Assembly (NCBI RefSeq): GCF_004683865.2
Contig: NZ_CP038439.1
Span: 2,854,001 to 2,918,000, forward strand
DNA length: 64,000 nt
Direction: 5' to 3'
From: Paracoccus liaowanqingii
GTDB taxonomy: Bacteria > Pseudomonadota > Alphaproteobacteria > Rhodobacterales > Rhodobacteraceae
Shown piece by piece: positions 56,274 through 64,000 of this stretch (positions within the stretch are counted from its first letter, which is position 1; each line of letters starts with the position of its first letter). The notes under the pieces were generated by a model, which did no database searches, was not told where the DNA came from, and was given only the letters and a program-made list of their open reading frames with translations. Position numbers and translations under genes: made by a program.

Positions 56274-56297
56274 AAAAAACCGGGCGCAGGGGCCCGG
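56274..56297 (-). terminator. Intrinsic terminator of the acidic secreted protein gene
   Basis: CCGGGC/GCCCGG (56280-56285 and 56292-56297) with a 6-nt loop, followed on the minus strand by six T residues (56279-56274). It lies 27 bp past the stop of the gene ending at 56325 and also bounds the yeiH end. Confidence 0.8.
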
Positions 56298-56324
56298 TCC
56301 TTCCGTCGTCTCGTGCGGTGCAGA

Positions 56325-56927
56325 TCAGCCGTCGACGCCTTCATCATCGGCCGTTCCGTCCGTCTCGGCGCCGCCATCCTCGGCCTGACCGGTCTCGCCG
56401 GTCGTGGGCGCGCTCGGATCCACCGGGATCGTCTCGGCGACGGGATCGACCTCGTCACCCTCAATCGAGGCGGTGGGCGTGTCCAGCAACACGTCGTCCT
56501 GGCCGCTGAAGTTGGTCGAATCGACGGTCTCGGACACGGGCTCGTCGCCATCGGTCGAGGCTACGGTGCCGACCGGCGCCGCGTCGGTCTCGGGGGCCAT
56601 CGGTGCGACGCCGTCGATCAGAACCAGCGTCCCCTCGGTGGGGCTGAAGACCATCTCGGTCGGCACGCCGCCGCGCTCGGCCGTGACGGCCAGCGCATCG
56701 TCGGTGCGGACGATGACGATGTTCTCATAGCCCTGCGCAACCAGTTCCTCGGCCACGGCCTCGTCGGTGTCGACGGTGGTCAGCGTCGGGAACTCGACCG
56801 CCTCCATGGTGGTCATGCCGGCGGGGGCCTCGGTCGTGGCGGTCTGCGCGAAGGATGCGGTGGCCATCAGCATGGCCAGAGCGGCGGCCTTGCCGCCCAG
56901 CTTGATCGTCTTGACGGGATTGGTCAT
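56325..56927 (-). CDS. Secreted acidic protein, hypothetical
   Basis: A 200-residue protein with a signal peptide (KTIKLGGKAAALAMLMATASFAQ) and a small domain (about residues 50-105, VAEELVAQGYENIVIVRTDD) that recalls PepSY-like folds, followed by a long Asp/Glu/Thr-rich low-complexity tail that includes SIEGDEVDPVAETIPVDPS. I do not recognise a named family. It probably acts in the periplasm or outside. The start at 56927 follows GGAGACCGCA. The neighbouring + strand gene also encodes a small secreted protein. Confidence 0.68.
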   Translation of the reverse strand: MTNPVKTIKLGGKAAALAMLMATASFAQTATTEAPAGMTTMEAVEFPTLTTVDTDEAVAEELVAQGYENIVIVRTDDALAVTAERGGVPTEMVFSPTEGTLVLIDGVAPMAPETDAAPVGTVASTDGDEPVSETVDSTNFSGQDDVLLDTPTASIEGDEVDPVAETIPVDPSAPTTGETGQAEDGGAETDGTADDEGVDG

Positions 56928-57303
56928 TGCGGTCTCCAGTCCGTTGTTCGGGGTGCGGCAGCGTTGCCGCGATTGGACAGTCAACGGATGCGCGGGCCGC
57001 GAAGTTCACTCACGGGGCGATCACCCCCGCGTGTCCTGCGCCAAGCCGTTGAGCGCATGGCAGGTTTTGCCTGCCTGGCCTCAAGCGATCGTGCGCGGAA
57101 AGCGCGGCCCCTCACCGCCCGGTGGCTGGAATCCGCCCGGCCGCCCCCGCCCCGCACCGCCCATTCCGGCGGGGTTTCGCTGCCGCCGTGCGGTCTTGGC
57201 CCCGCGCTCTGGGCATTCCCGCAACGGCAGGTCTAGCAAGGGCGCCTCGCTGCCCGGCCTTTCGCCGGGTGGACGTCACGACCACAGAAGATGGAGACAT
57301 GAC

Positions 57304-57678
57304 ATGATCCGCACCCTGACCGTCGCCTTGGGACTGGGCCTGCTGCCCGCCGCCGTTCTGGCGCAGGACATCGACACCGACGCCACCTACGAGGCCGCCC
57401 GCAACCAGCTGGGCATCCTGCAATACTGCCAAGATCAGGGCTTCACCGGCGCCGAGGCCGTCACGGCCCAAGGCCAGCTGATCGCCATGCTGCCCGAGGG
57501 CGACGCGACCGCCGGCACCACCGCCGAGGAGAAGGGCACCGAGGGCATGGTCGCCGTGGGCGAGGCGGAACTGTCGCTGGCCGACGCCGCCGAAAGCCAA
57601 GGGAACACCGTCGAGGTCACCTGCCAGCAGATCGAGGCCGCCGTGAACGAGGTCGCCCCGACCCTGCCCGCCGGCTGA
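57304..57678 (+). CDS. Small secreted protein, annotated as pore-forming ESAT-6-like in related genomes
   Basis: A 124-residue protein with signal peptide MIRTLTVALGLGLLPAAVLAQ and a compact helical part: DATYEAARNQLGILQYCQDQG, EKGTEGMVAVGEAELSLADAAES, QCQ..AAVNE-like. Similar Rhodobacterales proteins carry the label pore-forming ESAT-6 family, an assignment I would not rely on. Two cysteines (in YCQDQ and TCQQI) may form a disulfide. The start follows AGATGGAGACATGAC. No secretion genes are nearby. Confidence 0.7.
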   Translation: MIRTLTVALGLGLLPAAVLAQDIDTDATYEAARNQLGILQYCQDQGFTGAEAVTAQGQLIAMLPEGDATAGTTAEEKGTEGMVAVGEAELSLADAAESQGNTVEVTCQQIEAAVNEVAPTLPAG

Positions 57679-57725
57679 TCCGGACAGGATGCAGGAGGCC
57701 GGGTCCGCCGGCCCCCTGCGCTTGG

Positions 57726-58973
57726 TCAGACGCGAGGATCGTGCGGCGGGGTATCGAAGACCTCGGCGGTCGCCACGCGGGCGGTCGGCTCGTCCTCGGC
57801 CACGGCCCCGGCCTCGACCAGATCACGCGCCTCGTCCTCGTCCTCGCTGGCCAGAGCAGGCGGCGCCTCTCCGGCCAGGAAGTTGCCGAACTTCTCCCAT
57901 CCGGGCACATGGTCGGCCAGCACGCGCATGACGACCAGCACCGGCACGGCGATGACCATGCCGATCACCGACCACAGCCAAGCCCACAGCGCCACGGCCA
58001 GAAAGACCACGACCGTGTTCATCTGCAGCCGGCGCGACACGAAATAGGGCGTGATGATCTGCCCCTCCAGCGAAGTGAGGCCCAGATAGGTCAGCGCGAC
58101 CATGGCGGGCCAGAAGACGCCCGGCATCACCACCAGCGCCACCAGCGCGGCGATGGCCACCCCGGCGATGGCGCCCAGATAGGGGATGAAGTTCAGGATG
58201 AAGGCGCCCAGCCCGAACAGAAGCGCGCCGGGCATGCCCCAGGCCCACATCGCCAAGCCCACGGCCAGCCCCAGCCCGGCATTGATGATGGTGATCGCGC
58301 CCAGGTAGTTGCCAAGCGAATCCTCGATCTGGCGCAGCGCCAGATAGGCGCCCCGCTTGTCGCGCAGCCGGTCGAAGCTTTGCACGATCTTGAGATAGAG
58401 AAGGTCGCCCGAGGCGATCATGAAGAACAGCAGGATCAGCGTGAAGACCACCTGCCCCAGCAGCAGCGGCGTGGTGGTCGCGACCATGCCGAGCGTCGTC
58501 TGCCCCTCGGGCTCGATGCGGATGGCGGGGCGCGTGTCCTCGGCATCGTTCGCGGACTGCGCCTCGTCGATGCGCTGCGCCGCGTCGCGCAGGCCCGACA
58601 GGCTTTCCTGGACGTTCTCGAACTTGGTTTCCAGCTGCGCGCTGATGGTGGGCATGTTGTTCATCGCCCGGCTCAGCGGCCCGCTGGCGGCATAGGCGAC
58701 GACGGCCACGGTCAGCAGGATCGACAGCGTGATCCCCGCCGCCGTCAGCACGTCGGGAATGCCCCGGCGCTCGGCAAAGCGGCGCATCGGCGTGAAGACG
58801 AAGAACAGCAGCCCCGCCATGGTCACCGGCATCAGGAAATCGCGGCCTGCCGCCACGGCCGAAAAGGCCATGATCATGAAGATTCCGATGATCGCCCAGT
58901 TGGCCAGTCGCGGCATGCGGCTGTTTTCGCTTTCCGTGAAGCCCGGAAACATCTGTCCCTTGGGACGTGGCAT
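57726..58973 (-). CDS. AI-2E family transporter (PerM-like)
   Basis: The 415-residue membrane protein has about eight helices and AI-2E/PerM landmarks: FTPMRRFAERRGIPDVLTAAG, GNYLGAITIINAGLGLAVGLA, LGAFILNFIPYLGAIAGVAIAA and LEGQIITPYFVSRRLQMNTVVVFLAVALWAWLWSVIGMVIAVPVLVVM. Members export or exchange small molecules or ions and some work as Na+/H+ antiporters. An insertion of about 50 acidic residues is seen after the third helix. A GTG at 58997 could extend it by eight residues; I prefer the ATG at 58973. Confidence 0.87.
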   Translation of the reverse strand: MPRPKGQMFPGFTESENSRMPRLANWAIIGIFMIMAFSAVAAGRDFLMPVTMAGLLFFVFTPMRRFAERRGIPDVLTAAGITLSILLTVAVVAYAASGPLSRAMNNMPTISAQLETKFENVQESLSGLRDAAQRIDEAQSANDAEDTRPAIRIEPEGQTTLGMVATTTPLLLGQVVFTLILLFFMIASGDLLYLKIVQSFDRLRDKRGAYLALRQIEDSLGNYLGAITIINAGLGLAVGLAMWAWGMPGALLFGLGAFILNFIPYLGAIAGVAIAALVALVVMPGVFWPAMVALTYLGLTSLEGQIITPYFVSRRLQMNTVVVFLAVALWAWLWSVIGMVIAVPVLVVMRVLADHVPGWEKFGNFLAGEAPPALASEDEDEARDLVEAGAVAEDEPTARVATAEVFDTPPHDPRV

Positions 58974-59110
58974 AAGACCCCCGATCGACGCCGTCACGCT
59001 GGCGCAGTTTCAGCGGCGAACGCGCGCGGCGGGCCGGTTGTTCCGACCCGCCGCGCCTTGGGCCTCAAAGATCACACGATTTCGTCAGGACGGACCGTGA
59101 CGGCCGCCCC

Positions 59111-60337
59111 TTACAACGGATGGTCGCCCGAGGCGTCGATGACGCGGGTGGGCAGGCCCATCTCGCCCAGCAGCTCCAGGAAGGGCCGCGCGGGCAGGTC
59201 CTCGACATGGGCCATCTTGCCCGCGTCCCAAGGACCGCGCGCGATCAGGATCGCCGCCGCCACCGGGGGCACGCCCGCGGTATAGCTGATCCCCTGGCTG
59301 CCGACCTCGTCGAAGGCCTCCTTGTGGTCGGCGACGTTGTAGATGAAGACCTCGCCCGGCCTGCCGTCGCGGGTGCCCTTGACCAGATCGCCGATGCAGG
59401 TCTTGCCCTCGTAATCGGGCGCCAGGCTGGCCGGGTCGGGCAGGACCGCCTTGACGACCTTCAGCGGCACGACCTGCCGCCCGTCATCCAGCGTCACCGG
59501 CTGCTCGGACAGAAGGCCCAGCTTCTGCAGCACGGTGAAGACGTTGATGTAATGTTCGCCGAAGCCCATCCAGAAGCGCACGTCCGCCTGCGGATAGCGC
59601 GCGGACAGCGAATGGACCTCGTCATGGCCGGAGAGATAGGCGGTGCGCTTGCCCACGACGGGCAGATCCCATTCGCGGCCCACCTCGAACATGCGGTTTT
59701 CCTGCCACGCGCCCTTCTGCCAGGAATAGACCGTGCCGGTGAACTCGCGGAAGTTGATCTCGGGGTCGAAGTTGGTGGCAAACCAGCGGCCGTGGGATCC
59801 GGCGTTGATGTCCACGATGTCGATGCTGTCGACCGTGTCGAAATACTCGTCTTCGGCCAGACGCGCATAGGCATTGACCACGCCCGGATCGAAGCCCGCG
59901 CCCAGGATGGCGGTGACGCCGGCCTTGGCCACGTCCTCGCGCCGGGTCCATTCGTAGTTGCCGTACCAGGGCGGCGTCTCGCAGACCTTGGCGGGATCCT
60001 CGTGGATGGCGGTGTCGACATAGGCGGCGCCGGTGCGGATGCAGCCCTCCAGCACGGTCATGTTGATGAAGGCGGTGCCCACGTTGATGACGATGGCCGC
60101 GTCGACCTTGCGGATCAGCGCCTCGACCGCGCCCGCATCCATCGCGTCCAGCGGGTGGCTGGCGAAGGGCATGTCATGGCCCTTGTCGCGCAGGGTCCGG
60201 ATGATCGCATCGGCCTTGGCCTGGGTGCGGTTGGCGATATGCAGGTCGCCGAATTCATCCGCCCATTGCGCGACCTTGTGGGCCACGACCTGGGCCACGC
60301 CACCGGCACCGATGATGAGCACGTTCTTCTTCGCCAA
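59111..60337 (-). CDS. Carboxynorspermidine dehydrogenase (saccharopine dehydrogenase-like)
   Basis: The 408-residue protein has a Rossmann N-terminus (VLIIGAGGVAQVVAHKVAQ) and the motifs NVGTAFINMTVLEGCIRTG, DTAIHEDPAK, GAGFDPGVVNAYA and HEVHSLSARY-type, as in carboxynorspermidine synthase of Vibrio. It reductively couples aspartate semialdehyde to diaminopropane or putrescine. It is 38 bp after nspC on the same strand, and the two give norspermidine, or spermidine when putrescine is the acceptor. The start is the ATG at 60337. Confidence 0.9.
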   Translation of the reverse strand: MAKKNVLIIGAGGVAQVVAHKVAQWADEFGDLHIANRTQAKADAIIRTLRDKGHDMPFASHPLDAMDAGAVEALIRKVDAAIVINVGTAFINMTVLEGCIRTGAAYVDTAIHEDPAKVCETPPWYGNYEWTRREDVAKAGVTAILGAGFDPGVVNAYARLAEDEYFDTVDSIDIVDINAGSHGRWFATNFDPEINFREFTGTVYSWQKGAWQENRMFEVGREWDLPVVGKRTAYLSGHDEVHSLSARYPQADVRFWMGFGEHYINVFTVLQKLGLLSEQPVTLDDGRQVVPLKVVKAVLPDPASLAPDYEGKTCIGDLVKGTRDGRPGEVFIYNVADHKEAFDEVGSQGISYTAGVPPVAAAILIARGPWDAGKMAHVEDLPARPFLELLGEMGLPTRVIDASGDHPL

Positions 60338-60375
60338 GTCAGTCTCCTTGTCGCGGGGTCGCAGAGGGGGCGCCG

Positions 60376-61476
60376 TCAGGACAGGCTGCCCTTGAATTCG
60401 TCATAGGAAAAGTCGCGGACGGTGCGGATGCTGCCATCCTCGTCGCGGATCGCGATGGAGGGCTGGGCCAGGCCGTTGAACCAGTTCTTCTTGACCATCG
60501 TGTAGCCCGCCGCGTCCGAGATGCTGATCCGGTCGCCGATCTGCAGGGGCCTGGCAAAGCGCGCCTCGCCGAAGATGTCGCCCGCAAGGCAGGTCTTGCC
60601 CGCCACCTGATAGACGTGGTCGCCCTCCTGCGGCAGCTTGGCATCCTCGCGATAGATCAGCAGGTCCAGCATGTGCGCCTCGGTGCTGCTGTCGACGATG
60701 GCCACCTGCTTGCCAGTGTCGAGGATGTCCAGCACGCTGACCTCCAGCGTGGTCGTCTTGGTGACGCTGGCCTCGCCCGGCTCCAGATAGGCCTGCACGC
60801 CATAGCGGTCCTGGAAGGCCTTGAGCCGGTCGGCCAGCCGGTCCAGCGGATAGCCCTCGCCGGTGAAGTGGATGCCGCCGCCCAGGGACACCCAATCCAG
60901 CCGCTCCAGCAGCCCGCCGAACTCGGCCTCGATCCGGGTCAGCTGGCGGTCGAAGAGGTCGAAGTCGCCGTTCTCGCAATTGTAGTGGATCATGACGCCG
61001 CTGATCCGGTCCAGCGCATCCTCCAGACGGTCCAGATCGGATTCGCCCAGACGCGAGAAGGGCCGCGCCGGGTCGGCCAGATCGAAGCCGCTGGTCGAGA
61101 AACGCGGGTTCAGGCGCAGGCCGGTGGCGATGCCCTGCGCGCGGGCGCCGTGGCGGTCCAGCTGGGTCAGGCTGTTGAAGATGATCTTGTCGGCATAGGA
61201 CACGGCCTCGTCGATCTCGTGATCGGCCCATGCCACGGAATAGGCATGGGTTTCCTTGCCGAAGGTCTCGCGCCCCAGGCGCAGTTCATACAGCGAGGAC
61301 GAGGTCGTGCCGTCCATGTAGTCGCGCATCAGGTCGAAGACCGACCAGGTGGCAAAGCACTTCAGCGCCAGCAGCGCCTTGGCGCCGGAGGCCTCGCGCA
61401 ATTGGGCGACCTTTTCCATGTTGGCCCGCAACAGGCCCATGTCGATCAGGTAATGCGGCGTCTGCGGCAGGGTCAT
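60376..61476 (-). CDS. nspC: Carboxynorspermidine decarboxylase
   Basis: A 366-residue PLP enzyme of the alanine racemase-like fold. The Schiff-base Lys is in KALLALKCFATWSVF, and MIHYNCENGDFDLFDRQLTRIEA, WVSLGGGIHFTGEGYPLD and AYLEPGEASVTKTT are the NspC signatures. It decarboxylates carboxy(nor)spermidine. It lies upstream of the dehydrogenase gene and the two likely form an operon. ATG at 61476, preceded by GGAAGGTTGGCCG. Confidence 0.93.
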   Translation of the reverse strand: MTLPQTPHYLIDMGLLRANMEKVAQLREASGAKALLALKCFATWSVFDLMRDYMDGTTSSSLYELRLGRETFGKETHAYSVAWADHEIDEAVSYADKIIFNSLTQLDRHGARAQGIATGLRLNPRFSTSGFDLADPARPFSRLGESDLDRLEDALDRISGVMIHYNCENGDFDLFDRQLTRIEAEFGGLLERLDWVSLGGGIHFTGEGYPLDRLADRLKAFQDRYGVQAYLEPGEASVTKTTTLEVSVLDILDTGKQVAIVDSSTEAHMLDLLIYREDAKLPQEGDHVYQVAGKTCLAGDIFGEARFARPLQIGDRISISDAAGYTMVKKNWFNGLAQPSIAIRDEDGSIRTVRDFSYDEFKGSLS

Positions 61477-61623
61477 CGGCCAACCTTCCTGTGAAAGCGC
61501 AACGGGTTGCGAAGCCGCGATATAGCCACGCCCCCCGGTTTTCGCAAGGAAGCATGGCCGGGCCGTGACAGCTGCATGACAAACGGGCCTTAAGGCCCGC
61601 CGTTTCCCAAGCGGACGCGGCCT

Positions 61624-62019
61624 TTAGCCGGCGGTGTCGCGGGTGGCCAGGCGGCGCAGTTCGCGCTTGACCAGCTCCAGCTCGGCCCGCAGCGCCGAGA
61701 TCTCGGCCGTCATGTCGTCGTCCAGCATCCGGCCCGCCATCAGCGTCAGCCGGTCCAGCACATGCCCGCCCGGCGTGCTGTCGGTGCCGCCCTCGCCGCT
61801 GTCGGTCTTCAGAAGCAGGGTCTGGATCCCGTCGCCCAGGGCCTGCGCGGGCAGGTCGACCTCGACCCGCCATTCCGCCTCGCCCGTCTCGGACAGGCGC
61901 GCCTCGGCCAGGACCTCGCCGTGCTGGACCAGCACGATGCGGGCCGGCGGGCCCTTGGGATCGGTCAGCCGTCCGCGCCAGACGCCGCCCTTCAGGCCAT
62001 AGCTTTCGAATTGCGGCAT
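61624..62019 (-). CDS. Hypothetical protein, coiled-coil C-terminus
   Basis: The 131-residue protein starts MPQFESYGLKGGVWRGRL, has a small beta-rich part (RIVLVQHGEVLAEARLSETGEAEWRVEVDLP) and a C-terminal coiled coil (about residues 95-125, EISALRAELELVKRELRRLATR). No family recognised. It is 10 bp downstream of the DUF6478-like gene and probably co-transcribed with it; the pair may act together, possibly at the envelope. The gap of 147 bp to nspC contains no clear feature. Confidence 0.65.
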   Translation of the reverse strand: MPQFESYGLKGGVWRGRLTDPKGPPARIVLVQHGEVLAEARLSETGEAEWRVEVDLPAQALGDGIQTLLLKTDSGEGGTDSTPGGHVLDRLTLMAGRMLDDDMTAEISALRAELELVKRELRRLATRDTAG

Positions 62020-62029
62020 CGCGGCCTCC

Positions 62030-62815
62030 TCAGATATGGGCGCGGGGGTGGCGGGACAGGATCACGTCCCGCAGAGAGACGGCGTTCATGTAGGGCGCCT
62101 CCAGGATCACGTCCAGCCAGGCCTTGTCGACCGAGCGCTGCGACAGCTCGGCATAGCCCAGGTCGAACTCGACCACCCGCTGGCAGCCCGGTCCCTCGAT
62201 CGGGTCGCCCATCTGGCGCAGCAGCGTCTCGGTGTTGGGCCCCTGCTGGATGTTCAGCCGGGAATAGACGCGGATGGGCCGTTCGGCCTGCAGCATGGCG
62301 TCCAGCCGGACGATGTAATGCCCGCCCAGGTTTTCCAGCGCCTCGGGCGGCAGGGCCAGGGAAAAGGACAGGTAGCTGCCCGAGAAGCCCATCACCTCCA
62401 GCTTGATGCCGTATTCGGCCAGGTCGGTGGCCAGCCGGTTGCGGGTCTGGCACAGGATCAGCGCCCGCTCGGGGCAGTCGTGATAGAGCGCGACCTCCTC
62501 GGACAGCCACTTGCCGTCCGGGGGCGAGATCAGCGCCGGCAGCGTGCTGCGCGAGGACATCACCTGCGGGCGCCAGCGCCAGTCGGTCCCCGCCGGCAGG
62601 TCGATCCGCGCCAGCGAGTTGCCCGCCCGCACCGCCCGGGCATCGGCGATCTGCAGAAAGCGCGCCAGCACCTGCTGCAGGTCCCGCGCCTCGTCGCGCA
62701 GGTCGTGGTCGACCGGCTGCTGGCGCAGGGTCACGGTCTTGAGAAAGCGGTTCCACTGGCGGAAGGCGTTGCGGCGGATGCGCCCGGACAGCCAGCCCTT
62801 GTCATGCGTGGCCAT
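62030..62815 (-). CDS. Hypothetical protein, DUF6478-like
   Basis: A 261-residue protein with the N-terminus MATHDKGWLSGRIRRNAFRQWNRFLKTV and later YHDCPERALILCQTRNRLATDLAEYGIKLEVMGFSGSYLSFSL. Sequences like this occur in Rhodobacteraceae under the domain name DUF6478; my match is from memory and tentative. No signal peptide, no transmembrane helix. It is predicted to be transcribed with the 131-residue gene. Function is unknown. Confidence 0.65.
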   Translation of the reverse strand: MATHDKGWLSGRIRRNAFRQWNRFLKTVTLRQQPVDHDLRDEARDLQQVLARFLQIADARAVRAGNSLARIDLPAGTDWRWRPQVMSSRSTLPALISPPDGKWLSEEVALYHDCPERALILCQTRNRLATDLAEYGIKLEVMGFSGSYLSFSLALPPEALENLGGHYIVRLDAMLQAERPIRVYSRLNIQQGPNTETLLRQMGDPIEGPGCQRVVEFDLGYAELSQRSVDKAWLDVILEAPYMNAVSLRDVILSRHPRAHI

Positions 62816-63009
62816 GGATCGTCCCCCGGTTCGATAGGCCGGCTGCGGCAGGGCGGTGCCCGCACCGGTTCAGGCCCGGCACCCGCGCGGCTGCGGCCCG
62901 TCCCGGCCCGGTTTCGGCGTGGCGGCGATTCGTCATGCGGTCCAACCCATTACACGTTCCCCGGGAATAGACCGGCGGTCCTTGCAGGACAACCCATAGA
63001 GCGGCCCCG

Positions 63010-63363
63010 TCAGGCCAGCAAGGCATCCAGCCGCGCGGCGCAGATGAAATCGTTGTCGGTCAGCCCGCCGGCGGCATGGGTGGTGAAGGTGACGGCACAG
63101 TATCCCCACCCGAAGGCGATGTCGGGATGATGACCCTGCCGGTTGCCCAGCCAGGCCGCCAGGTTGGCCAGCTCGACCGCCTTGGCGAAACCCTTGACCT
63201 CGAGGCGCCGGGTGATGGCGCGGGCATCGTCCGACATCCGCCAGCCGGTCAGCCCGGCCAGCATCCGGTCGGCGGTGGCCGCGTCATGGGGCGCGGTTCC
63301 CGCCGCGCAGGGCGTGCAGGTGCGCGAGGCAAGATCGGGGGCGGCAGGATCGGGGTGGGTCAT
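63010..63363 (-). CDS. phhB: 4a-hydroxytetrahydrobiopterin dehydratase
   Basis: The 117-residue protein is a pterin-4a-carbinolamine dehydratase: the GHHPDIAFGWGYCAVTFTTHAAGGLTDND core has the two active-site His, and LASRTCTPC plus GWRMSDDARAITRRLE precede it. It recycles the pterin cofactor of aromatic amino acid hydroxylases, or acts in molybdopterin-linked pterin metabolism. The start ATG at 63363 has AAGGGAG six nt upstream; another ATG two codons earlier is less well placed. Confidence 0.9.
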   Translation of the reverse strand: MTHPDPAAPDLASRTCTPCAAGTAPHDAATADRMLAGLTGWRMSDDARAITRRLEVKGFAKAVELANLAAWLGNRQGHHPDIAFGWGYCAVTFTTHAAGGLTDNDFICAARLDALLA

Positions 63364-63385
63364 CGGCATCTCCCTTGGTGGTCCG

Positions 63386-64000
63386 TCACAGCAGCGGCGA
63401 GGCCAGCGCCAGCAGGTTGTTGCGGATCCGGCGCCCCGCGCTCCAGTCGCGGACCTCGTCCAGGCTGATGGCGCGGGCGCGGTCGACATAGCTGGCCTGC
63501 CGCGCATCCAGCATGCCCACGAATTCGGGGTCGAAGACCGCCATGTTGACCTCGTAGTTCAGCTCGAAGCTGCGCCGGTCCAAGTTGGCGCTGCCGATCA
63601 TCGCCATGCGCCCGTCCACGGTCAGGATCTTGGAATGCAGAAGCCCGTCTTGGAACAGCATCAGCCGCACCCCCGCCGCCAGCAACCCATAGTAGAACCC
63701 CTGGCTGGTCGCGCCCACGATCAGGCTGTCGTTGCGCGCGGGCAGGATCAGGGTCACCTGCACGCCCCGCCGCGCCGCCGCCCGGATCGCCGCATCCAGC
63801 GCCGCGTCGGGCACGTAATAGGGCGTGGTGATCACCACCCTGTCGCGCGCCGCATGCAGCATCGCATTGAGGCAGTCGGACACGCTGCCCGCCCGCAGGT
63901 CGGGGCCCGTCGCCACCACCTGCGCGGCCAGCCCCGGATCGGCCACCGGCGCGACCGGCTGCAGCATCGGCCCCAGGTCGCGGCCGGTATAGCTCATCCA
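63386..64000 (-). CDS. Phospholipase D-like / cardiolipin synthase, C-terminal part (truncated by the window)
   Basis: The visible 204 residues end a PLD-superfamily protein that begins beyond base 64000. The HKD motif (HSKILTVDGRMAMIGSANLDRRSFELNYE) is complete, with TTPYYVPDAALDAAIRAAARRGVQVTLILPARND before it, as in cardiolipin synthase ClsA. It would catalyse phosphatidylglycerol transfer to make cardiolipin. The second HKD, if present, is upstream of the window. The phhB gene follows 22 bp downstream on the same strand. Confidence 0.85.
   Translation of the reverse strand, partial: WMSYTGRDLGPMLQPVAPVADPGLAAQVVATGPDLRAGSVSDCLNAMLHAARDRVVITTPYYVPDAALDAAIRAAARRGVQVTLILPARNDSLIVGATSQGFYYGLLAAGVRLMLFQDGLLHSKILTVDGRMAMIGSANLDRRSFELNYEVNMAVFDPEFVGMLDARQASYVDRARAISLDEVRDWSAGRRIRNNLLALASPLL

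Overview
The window is a stretch of high-GC chromosome from an alphaproteobacterium, most likely a Rhodobacterales member close to Paracoccus. That placement rests on gene order and protein style: an rpsF-rpsR-rplI operon with charged tails, a Rhodobacterales-type betaine-homocysteine methyltransferase, uvrC-pgsA-moaD-moaE, pyrB-pyrC'-plsY, a plant-type glutamate-cysteine ligase and carboxynorspermidine enzymes. Coding density is high. There is no rRNA, CRISPR array, insertion sequence or intact prophage.

Layout. 1-2.2 kb: 5' part of an agmatinase gene, then the ribosomal operon. 2.2-9.9 kb: bmt, a radical SAM protein, a yghU-type GST gene with an apparent frameshift, ilvC, two overlapping Lrp/AsnC genes, ilvD, and a guanidinium exporter gene preceded by what looks like a guanidine-II riboswitch. 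10-25 kb: HNH nuclease, esterase, AlkA-like glycosylase, GntR regulator with a perfect palindrome, HAD phosphatase, UbiH-like hydroxylase, dapA, lytic transglycosylase, metR/metF, DUF2235 protein, ornithine decarboxylase and a duplicated DUF1428 protein. 25-42 kb: valS with a low-GC insert, a HisC-type aminotransferase with a lone RAM-domain protein, a MATE pump, pyrB-pyrC'-plsY, gshA, moaE, moaD, pgsA, uvrC and an SDR. 41-44.5 kb: a Ca2+/Na+ antiporter, S49 peptidase and LacI regulator, then tRNA-Arg(CCT). 44.6-45.6 kb is the only gene-poor stretch. 45.7-47.5 kb: YceI and cytochrome b561-YceI genes. 47.6-56.3 kb: the most interesting cluster. 56.3-64 kb: two small secreted proteins, an AI-2E family transporter, carboxynorspermidine dehydrogenase and decarboxylase, two hypotheticals, phhB and part of a cardiolipin synthase-like gene.

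The 47.6-56.3 kb cluster combines an SsuD-like flavin monooxygenase, an aldo/keto reductase resembling SmoB, a flavin reductase, a complete DctQMP TRAP transporter, a YeiH-type exporter, a divergent HutC/GntR regulator and a Gfo/Idh/MocA oxidoreductase. I read it as an oxidative sulfosugar desulfurisation module (sulfoquinovose monooxygenase type). It differs from the described Agrobacterium arrangement in using a TRAP importer and in having a Gfo/Idh/MocA protein, possibly an NAD+-dependent sulfoquinovosidase, where a GH31 glycosidase would be expected.

A second window-wide pattern is a repeated 3'-end element: a GC-rich hairpin, then GGATATTT, then a conserved AAGATGAAG or ATGAAGAAG tail. 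It lies just downstream of most genes that end in an intergenic gap and probably acts as a terminator, but the conservation beyond the T-rich tract is unexplained.
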